Source of the DNA: Phoronis australis | Lineage: Eukaryota > Phoronida > Phoronidae | Reading direction: 5' to 3' | Assembly: GCA_002633005.1 (NCBI GenBank) | Contig: NMRA01000092.1 | Coordinates: forward strand, 325,903-366,047 | DNA length: 40,145 nt | The notes under the pieces: generated by a model | The model's database searches: none | Told to the model about the DNA's origin: nothing | Seen by the model: only the letters and a program-made list of their open reading frames with translations | Position numbers and translations under genes: made by a program | Part shown: in pieces, positions 32,761-40,145 of the stretch | Layout: each line of letters starts with the position of its first letter | How positions within the stretch are numbered: position 1 is the stretch's first letter

Positions 32761-33543
32761 TAAAAAAAACGAGCGATATCATCTTTGGGCCACCGTACCT
32801 ATGTGTAAGCCACATACGCCTTTTCGCAAAACAGAGACGAGCACGGGATAGTCGCTGCACCTGAAAGTGATGCATTGTCCCATTCAACTGTGCGCAAACA
32901 GTTCAGTGATTGTTTCCTTGATCGAACGCATCATAGGGTCATGGACCTAAAAACGAGCATTTACGTTATTGATGTAATGAACTAAGCAAAATTCGCCAGA
33001 TGTCCCTTAATTTGCTTCAGTGAAAAAATTACAGGAGTTTATTAAAAACTGAGTTGTCCTGGTTGAGGTTAGTTCTATGTTCAACCTGAATTAAGAGCCA
33101 CTTATTCCAGAGTTTACACCCTGATTCTAACATTTACTTACGACCGTTTCTGGCACGTAGTGAACGCAACATCCCATGCAGTGCTACAGGTAAAGGTGAA
33201 ATTGCAAAAATTCAAACAAAAGTAAATAGGGTTAGTGGTTGTGAATCATTCAGTGGTTGTGGATCATTCAATCAGTCAAATCCATGCAATCTATAGTCTT
33301 AGCAATTAGGTATGTAAATTCTTGTATTAACCGGGTATATGTTAACTAAAACTGGCTAGTCGCCAACTGGGCCACTACTTTTCAAATCTTAGGCGCACAG
33401 ACTAAAAGTCAAGGGGCCAAAATTTTTGAAGGATAGTTGCGATAATAACATGAGCCAATGAGCAATGAACAAATGGAGTCAGCCCTAAGTACAAACATTT
33501 ACCTCGAGACATAACAAACAAACAAATTGAAATACTAGCTATA
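32761..33543. other. Non-coding stretch
   Basis: No gene. A short duplicated phrase 'gaatcattcagtggttgtg' / 'gatcattcaat' lies at 33238-33275. Confidence 0.5.
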
Positions 33544-33570
33544 TTTCGAGACTGCATGTCTCATTATCAG
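33544..33570 (-). repeat. CTGATAA-stem-GAAA stem-loop
   Basis: The minus strand reads CTGATAA-T, then GAGAC-ATGCA-GTCTC (a perfect 5-bp stem), then GAAA. It is one of several similar stem-loops at the ends of mobile elements in this window. Confidence 0.55.
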
Positions 33571-33596
33571 GCAGAGATAACTGGAATAAACATATC

Positions 33597-33785
33597 AAGC
33601 CGTACATTCAAAGCAGACAATCTATCAAGTCTCATGACGAGTTCATTGACATTCTACGCACCTCAACAGCCGTGCCAGAATGCCAACTGATGTCACCTGA
33701 TGATGAATTATTATTTACCAATGTGTCTGTTGCAGAAACCATTGACATTATTATTAGTAATGTATGCCGTCACCCATTTGTAAAA
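33597..33785 (+). pseudogene. Penelope-like element reverse-transcriptase fragment
   Basis: The frame includes SHDEFIDIL, DDELLFTNVSVAETIDIII and CRHPFV. The 'LFTN(v)...ETIDII' string, about 15-20 residues after a 'F(v/i)..(i/l)' helix, is characteristic of the fingers region of Penelope-like reverse transcriptases. The fragment ends before the catalytic aspartates and then hits a stop, so it is dead. Confidence 0.6.
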
Positions 33786-33853
33786 TCACATGGTATCTCA
33801 CAAGCTAGGTTACGTGTATCTCGGTGTCTTGCTGCATAGCTGCACTGATACGC

Positions 33854-34002
33854 CGTAAAATGTAACGACTATTACATTTTACGTCATTGTTACATTTTTC
33901 GTTGCTGAGCCTCTCGTAAAATATAACAAGTTGTTACATTTTACGTAGTTGTTACATTTTACGTCGAATGTTGCGAGAAATGTACCATTGTTACATTTTA
34001 CA
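33854..34002. repeat. Cluster of seven CGTAAAATGTAAC-type motifs in both orientations
   Basis: The copies include a perfect 12-bp palindrome pair (33854-33865 with 33872-33883), a 15-bp pair with one mismatch (33915-33929 with 33931-33945), and further single copies near 33889, 33951 and 33988. They may be stacked transposon termini. Confidence 0.8.
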
Positions 34003-35239
34003 AAACCAACGTCATATCACAAAGTAAATAACAGGTGGTGTCTGACATTGGAACTGGCTGGGTTTACTAGAGTGTTTTTGGACGAGGGAGGCCACCCGAA
34101 AATTTTGGATATCTACCCGTTTAGAGAGACAGTGGGATCGGGCAAAAAGTGAAACATTTATAGATTAATTTTGTGTAAAAATTCACATTTTTGCACAGTT
34201 CTGTTCCAGAAATTCAGAAAAGGTGGCCTTTTAAGTCGTATATTATCAAAAATAACACCATATTGGAGAGTATATTTTGCTGTGAAAAAATGAAAAAACA
34301 CCCTTTTGGACGGCACTTGTCGTATACCTCTTATATAGGAATGCCCTCCGGGCTGACACGACATGAATCTGGCTACCCATTATCATTTTTACTATTACTA
34401 CAACTGCTGTTATTACTACCAGTACTAATATTACTAGTATTACAACTTCCGCTATTATTACTCGTTGTCGGTATCGTTATAATTTTATTATTATCATTAT
34501 TATTATTATTTTTGAATTTATTTAACGAGAATACAGTGCAGTATATGTAATAAATGTTTTAGAAAAGTGCTAATACATCATGATTCTCAAAGATTTTAAA
34601 ATCATGTCATTTATGATTCATTGTTTTCACCGGACTTCTCATAATGGACAGAGAGTGCTATTTCAAAAGGATTTAAAGGGGTTCAGCCTAAACGATATTG
34701 TGAGAAACGTCTTGACAGCTGTGGCTGTAGAGTAGGTCTACATTTGGAAACGAGGAAGTTGAGATATAAAATCTTGTTTAGACGTGCGCCATTTCAAAAA
34801 TTGGTTATTTCTGAACTATAGTTAAGCACGGTATTGTTTGTAAATATAACATGTCCTTTCAGAGTGGCAAAATATTTCCCCAGCTAGGCCTCCCATTTTT
34901 AGTTATACACGTCACGATTTGATCTGTTGTTACCACCACTATTTCAGACAGGTTTGACATCATAGGAACAATGATATTTCTTTCAGTTTTTAAAGTTGTT
35001 TAAAACACGTTACTATGCAGCCACTTTTTCAAACGTTTGGCTCGCCCTCCTCAAAGGCGATCTTTTGCTGTTGCACTGGTAAAATCTGTCAACCTGGCCT
35101 CAAATAAATACGTGATTTTATTTCCTTCCACCACAATATCTTTAAACTAAGGTGATAGACAGAACTCGTCGGCATTAGAAACTTTGTTCTTGCTCTTTTT
35201 GTGTAGAGCATTAGCGATGGCTCCAAGGTACATAAAACA
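34003..35239. other. Non-coding stretch with triplet-rich microsatellite
   Basis: A degenerate (ATT/TAC)n tract lies at 34380-34515; its leucine-rich translation is a composition artefact. Otherwise nothing was recognised. Confidence 0.6.
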
Positions 35240-35333
35240 CTGGCTAAAATAAATCAAACTACCGAGGACTAAAACGGGTGTTTATTCTGGCTGAAATAAA
35301 TCAAACTATCGTAGTCTAAAACGGGTGTTTATT
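35240..35333 (+). repeat. Two tandem 47-bp units
   Basis: 35240-35286 and 35287-35333 match at about 42 of 47 positions (both start CTGGCT and end CGGGTGTTTATT). Confidence 0.9.
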
Positions 35334-38300
35334 CTATCGAATTCTCTGTGAAAAATTTTTTATTGTAGTTTGTTCCTGAAGAAATACGATGAACATTAGC
35401 CAAAATACGATGTCATTGTTTCTGTTGTGCTTACCAAAGGAAGGGTGTTTACTATAATGCCGCATACACAATTGGTTTAGGACCTGTGAGCGCCAACAAA
35501 AGATTGCAAGAACGTTTTAACAATTAAAACTTGTTACCTAATCATGGAAACTCATTTTGTCTCTACTCCATTTTCTAAGACCTTTGTCTTTACAGGGTAG
35601 AAATCTTTTAAATCATTGAAATTATTTCCCTAATGCCTTAATTAGTCATTTAAATACCTCTGGTTCATTTAATTTTTACATTACTATTGCACGCTGTTAT
35701 TTTTCGCATTTTGGTAACACTCTTGGTTTTTAGAATCAAAAAATATATCTAAACCAGTCAGATATGCGAAATGATAATTACTTATGAACTAATTTATTTA
35801 TCTTTTGCTTCTTGTATTATCACCAAGAACTGACAAAGGGCTTTCTAATGATTTGGCTCGGATGCAATTCAGTTGAAAGAGGGCGCAATTGCGAACAATT
35901 TTAATGACAGTAAATTCTATAGCAGATACTTACACCGTAACAACTCTCACGCATGCGCAACCTCAACTGCGGCGAAATCGAAGTTGGCGTTCTAGGGCTA
36001 GAGTAAGGTCTCCCTGTACAGTTGGACTGCAGCGGCAGTCACTTTGCCCGTAGGAATCGGTGGCCCGGGGGAGGCGTGCCTCCCAAAGTTTTGCAGGCGT
36101 CAGGGTTAAACCGTGGCAACCGACATAGGCGTGAGTCAGGGGACAGTCGAGAAAAGAAAGACTGCGAATACGCATGAGAGGAAATTCAAGAGAAGATTTG
36201 ACAACTCAGTATCAGTGCATGGTCTACCCTTTGAGGGACCTGCCAGGATCTTGTTGTTAGGTCGGGTCTCCGTTTTTGCAGCATAGGTCGTCTAAACGCA
36301 ATTGAACACGTGTTCTTCAGAGGCCCCTCTCTGGCAAAGAATAACGGAGACAGCTGTTGCTCTATTTTTCGTTTTTTCTCGAAATTGTATATCACTTGAG
36401 AAAATTTGATGACCTGATAGATAATATCTATTGCTGCGCATTTCCTGATCTTTCATATTTGGGGGCCCAGCCCTGGAAGGTAGCCATTGGCGACATTCAA
36501 GTGGCCACACTTTTCGTGTTTTTATTGACAAATTTTTAAGGGGCCGCTCACGGAATGATGGCTAAATGTTGGAATCGATTTCCTCTATTTTCCCGGTTTT
36601 TTTGTGAAATCGTACCGGCTTTCGTGTTTAGGAAGGTCACTTCCTGCAGGGTCACACGTCCATGGAATGAACTATCAGTCTTTTCCAAGCTTAATGATGT
36701 TTAGCCTTTCATCTATGGCATCCCGTTTCAGACGAGACGCTCTCTCGGTGGGTCGGTTTCGGGGTAATTGTTCCTTTGTCCTTCTATACATGTAAATGTG
36801 ACACTGGCAAGTATTCACGAGGGCAAGATGAGATTTCAAAATCATCAAAACACAAAACATTCGTGCACAGGCCAGCAGTATTAAGACATTCGACTCAAAC
36901 AACCAAAAATGTGAAAAATACAATGGGATTGACCGCCATCGAAAAGGTAGAATTTTGAAGAACGTGAAGACCACGATTTAAGAATTACATAAAATTATTA
37001 TTTCCGATGGTTAGTTATAAAGTAATGTTACCTTTTCCCACAGGGGGGTTGGGGGTAGAGGTGGCGGTGGCGATAGGTAAGGGGGGGGGGGTAATTGGCG
37101 AAATCGTATTGGTTAATTGTGCACCCCAATAACTTTTGTCTTCCTGCGGGCCTGAATATTAATGAAGTAGACCAGGTTTGGCGACAGTTTTGAGGTATAC
37201 TTTACACGTAGGTTCTGTGAATCTGGTTTGCTTATGTTTGTGAACACGTGAATGAGAAGTCCATTAGTTCGACTGTACTTACACCTTTCTTCAAAATGGC
37301 TGTCCCTTTGTAGCATTGTTGCTCAGCGACCAAAGAATTTACTACCATATCGGTTAGCCTTTAAACAAACCGGAATTGCAAAAATCTGATGGGATGGCAG
37401 CTGGAATCTGTAGGAAATGTTCAATAGAGCTGACTCGTGTCGAGCATTGGCAGGAAAGTGGTGGTTCTGTTGTATTGAAAACTTTGAACTTAACATTTTT
37501 GCCACGGTGTTTCGGAGCCTTGCTTCCTTTTTCGGTGGAAATGAAACGGCCAAAATTTTTTGACAAAATAAAGTTTCTACGATCACCGCGTTCGAGGTGA
37601 AATGACTCGCAACTTTTCATTTTGTTCCGCTTTCGACAGAGAACAGAAGAAAGACGCCAAGTCCATGTAACGTGCGTGCACTGCCAGGCAAAACCCTGTT
37701 ACAGTGTCTCCATATATGATTGCCTAATACGAGAAAAGTTCATTGTGCTGACACATTCAATCGCTATTGTCAGAGATACCGACTGACCTGAATTCCGCAA
37801 TCAACAAACACACCTGAAACTGTGAACGTTTTCTCTCTTCATAGACGTCCTTTCCCAATTCCTTGATGTATATTTCTTCAGCACGATTGACCCACGACAT
37901 TATGAGATTCAGTCAAACGACAGCACTGACTACCAGGTAGTATATAACGAGCCCAACCGTCTAACCTGTTGAAAACAAACACACATTTGCTGATCCAAAC
38001 GTACTTGAGTATATTATAACGAGATTATCACTTATGTCACCAACGAGTTTATACCTAAATCTGAAGCGGTAATGCAAACAAAGACCTAGTATTTAGAGTC
38101 CTACATCTAAAACGGCGAAACAACAAGTCTATTATGTTAAAAACTGGTCGTCTCCAGTGACTCATTAACTCGAGAAATATGAAATCGGTCACCCGATGAT
38201 GATCAATCTGACCTAGTTGCAAGATCATGTAATTGCGAAATAAACACATGAGCTACACTCTGGTCACCTTCCTTGACGGACACAATATTGCTAGTTGTGG

Positions 38301-38519
38301 GCTATCAAATCAATAGGGTTATCTGGTGCAGATGAGTACACATTGGTTCCAAAAACGGGACAATTGTAGACGATCAGCGTGTAGACATAAGCTGTAATAA
38401 AAATAGCACCACTTGCACGACGAGTGTCAGCATATAAACTAAGATAAAAATTGTTAAAGTCAAAGCTAAACACGAAAAGGTCACAGACATTACAGTACTA
38501 ACCACGGCTTAGGCAGCAA
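35334..38519. other. Non-coding stretch
   Basis: No exon is supported. A GC-richer block at 35950-36180 starts with ACGCATGCGC (NRF1-like) and could be a promoter, but no linked exon was found. A G-rich tract lies at 37043-37091. Overlapping open frames at 37323-37620 show no domain. Confidence 0.5.
37043..37091 (+). repeat. G-rich tract with quadruplex potential
   Basis: It contains runs of 6, 5 and 11 G separated by short T/A-containing loops, plus GG pairs between. Confidence 0.6.
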
Positions 38520-39190
38520 GCTTGAGTGATGCCAGAATGCACTGCTTCAACAGCGCCTGTCCCCTGTCGACATGAATTACGCACCTCCGTCGAAAGCCCT
38601 TTTGTGAATACGCAGACACGCGGCACAATGGGGCACTCAATCTGTGTACGATCATTCATAACAAGTTTTCCAAGTTACGCAGTATACGCAGGCCACGACC
38701 GGGGGTGCGTTGGTTGGTGTGGCTTGCACGGGAAGCGTGCCTGGGTGGACAAACAACTTGAATGTCATGAAGATTTTGTTGGATTTAATTGCCTGTCACA
38801 TATTGCTTCTGGAACAATATCGCATCCGACTTAATTATCTCGGGATCTCTAGATCCCGAGATAATTCTTTTCCTCGGGTTGTCGCTGTATACGTATACAG
38901 TCTTCTGGCGCGTCGCATTGCCACATCATTTCGATTGACAACAGTTCGTTTACACCAGACCCGTAAATCTGTTGTGGTGTGTCCTTTCCTCAGACCATGT
39001 TATCTGGACTATTGACAGATGGAAGTTCTAAACATAAGGGTGGTCATACCGTTTTGCTGCTATGGATGTGTCATGATAATTCTACCGTACATTACCTGTG
39101 GGTCAAGATTGTAGATGGCCTTGATTACTTGTTCTGATGATGTATGAGACATCGAAATCAGTTAAAGTTGAAAAAAATCTCGTTGTTTTA
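38520..39190 (-). mobile_element. Truncated integrase-type DNA transposon, copy B
   Basis: Its right end matches the left end of copy A in inverted orientation. Reading leftward, it retains GATGTGGCAATGCG followed by an Arg-rich frame (VAMRRARRLYTYT), equivalent to the end of the transposase fragment in copy A and slightly beyond it. Most of the transposase N-terminal part is deleted. Confidence 0.7.
38833..38866. repeat. Perfect 16-bp inverted repeat AATTATCTCGGGATCT with 2-nt spacer
   Basis: The arms 38833-38848 and 38851-38866 are exact reverse complements. Copy A has a degraded version at about 32701-32745. Confidence 0.9.
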
Positions 39191-39231
39191 TTAATATTGT
39201 CACTTACTTTTCTTCTTTGAGACCATAACGT

Positions 39232-39309
39232 CTCGGCTTCATGCCAAATAGGGTCGCATTTGCTTTTACACTCGGCTTCATGCCAAATAGGGTCGCATTT
39301 GCTTTTACA
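39232..39309 (+). repeat. Exact 39-bp tandem duplication
   Basis: 39232-39270 and 39271-39309 are identical (CTCGGCTTCATGCC ... GCTTTTACA). Identity indicates a recent event or an assembly artefact. Confidence 0.95.
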
Positions 39310-40145
39310 AACCGTTCGCTGAAAGTTGAGTCACCTATCTTGTTATGTAAAATGTGTTTTTATGAGGTACTAACTCTTTTCTTGTTGTGAAAATAAGAAA
39401 TAATCAATTCTACCAAATTTATAAAATTATTTAGTGAAGATTTTATATTTCGCCTGTGTTTCAAAAATAGTGAATCTGACGATTTTTCATTGCAAAATGA
39501 ATACTCTCACGTGAGCGTCTCCAAGAAGTAGGTCGCCACGATCAGTTTGTAAGGTTTCCACGTTCAAGGCTTCTTTAAGACTTTCACTAACATAGAGACT
39601 CCATCCATAGTCTGTACGATCGTGTCACGCAAACACCACTTGGCGAAGTTGGCTAAGTAAGGACCCATGCTTGAATCGGGAGCAACGGAAATTATTATTA
39701 ACTTTCCTCACCATTGTAGTTAGAAGCACCAGTAAATGCAACAATGTTGTAGTTCTTGTTCATCTATATTCTGTCTTTTACGGATAGGCTGGGGCTGTAC
39801 CTTTTCCGCGGACGAGGTATTTGAACGAACCCATCCCCCCAGCTATTAGTCGGTGGGCCAGAATTTGTAGGGCCTCTAGAAAATGGTTTTTGTGAGTACT
39901 TTAGGGGGGCAATTTTATTTTGGTGTTTTTTAATTCATTTATTAGAGTGTTTTCAAAATCTAAAAAGTTCCCACATATAAAGTTGCACATTTTTGAGAAA
40001 TTTGAGTTTGAAGTTACCTAATAATCACCAAAGAGCTTAGTAAACTTATATTTGTAAAAACAACAGTTTTGGTGACTTTTTTGTAAAACAAGTAATATGG
40101 TCCCATCAGTGCCATTGTATTGAACAATATTACACTCACATTACA
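39310..40145. other. Non-coding AT-rich end of window
   Basis: Nothing recognised. Confidence 0.5.

Noticed and set aside
34191-34550. A 119-aa frame with a long leucine-rich, membrane-like stretch
   Set aside because: The leucines come from a degenerate ATT/TAC microsatellite; there is no plausible start context or partner exon.
37323-37620. Two overlapping minus-strand frames of 87-88 aa and a plus-strand frame
   Set aside because: All three frames overlap one another and none has a domain, repeat or splice support.
1-40145. CRISPR array or bacterial-type operon features
   Set aside because: Repeats are transposon- or minisatellite-like without regular spacers, and genes have spliceosomal introns, so the window is animal nuclear DNA.

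Overview
This is an AT-rich window from an invertebrate animal genome. Genes are split by GT-AG introns of about 0.6 to 2.1 kb. The spaces between and within them hold many remnants of DNA transposons, Penelope-like elements, fold-back elements and minisatellites. The domain content (a Neuralized domain, a lineage-specific kinase, a catalase-related allene-oxide-synthase-like enzyme) would suit a marine invertebrate such as a hemichordate, lancelet or cnidarian. I cannot name the species from sequence alone.

All four supported genes lie on the minus strand. (1) 382-879 is one phase 1-1 exon encoding a Neuralized homology repeat (NHR); the rest of that gene is off the window to the left or unrecognised upstream. 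(2) 13951 down to 9176 is a four-exon gene whose splice phases all agree. It encodes a 679-residue protein with a long undescribed N-terminal region (a C-x2-C...C-x2-C motif, a Ser/acidic stretch) and a C-terminal protein kinase domain. (3) 20550-17608 is a single-exon 980-residue protein of unknown function. It has two copies of a membrane-segment module, each followed by an array of an 11-residue Asp/His/Gly-rich repeat (33 bp in DNA), and ends in a basic di-cysteine tail. A TATA-like element and two perfect CRE palindromes lie just upstream. (4) 28646 down to 24415 holds four phase-consistent exons of a catalase-related, allene-oxide-synthase-like heme protein; its first 35-45 residues were not found.

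The mobile and repeated DNA includes: twin hairpins beside the NHR exon donor (294-365); a nested fold-back element (6003-6794); a terminal-inverted-repeat element in two inverted copies (27406-27598 and 29789-29986); a higher-order repeat of ~145-bp units each starting with a CTCF-like motif (30660-31400); two inverted remnants of an integrase-type transposon (32160-32760 and 38520-39190); a Penelope-like reverse-transcriptase fragment (33597-33785); and a cluster of a 12-15 bp motif in both orientations (33854-34002).

The best candidate for something undescribed is gene 3. It looks like a recent internal duplication in which a former 5' untranslated leader is now translated in mid-protein. 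Next is the catalase-like enzyme, whose distal heme pocket differs from both known functional types. No operon-like or pathway link between the four genes is visible.
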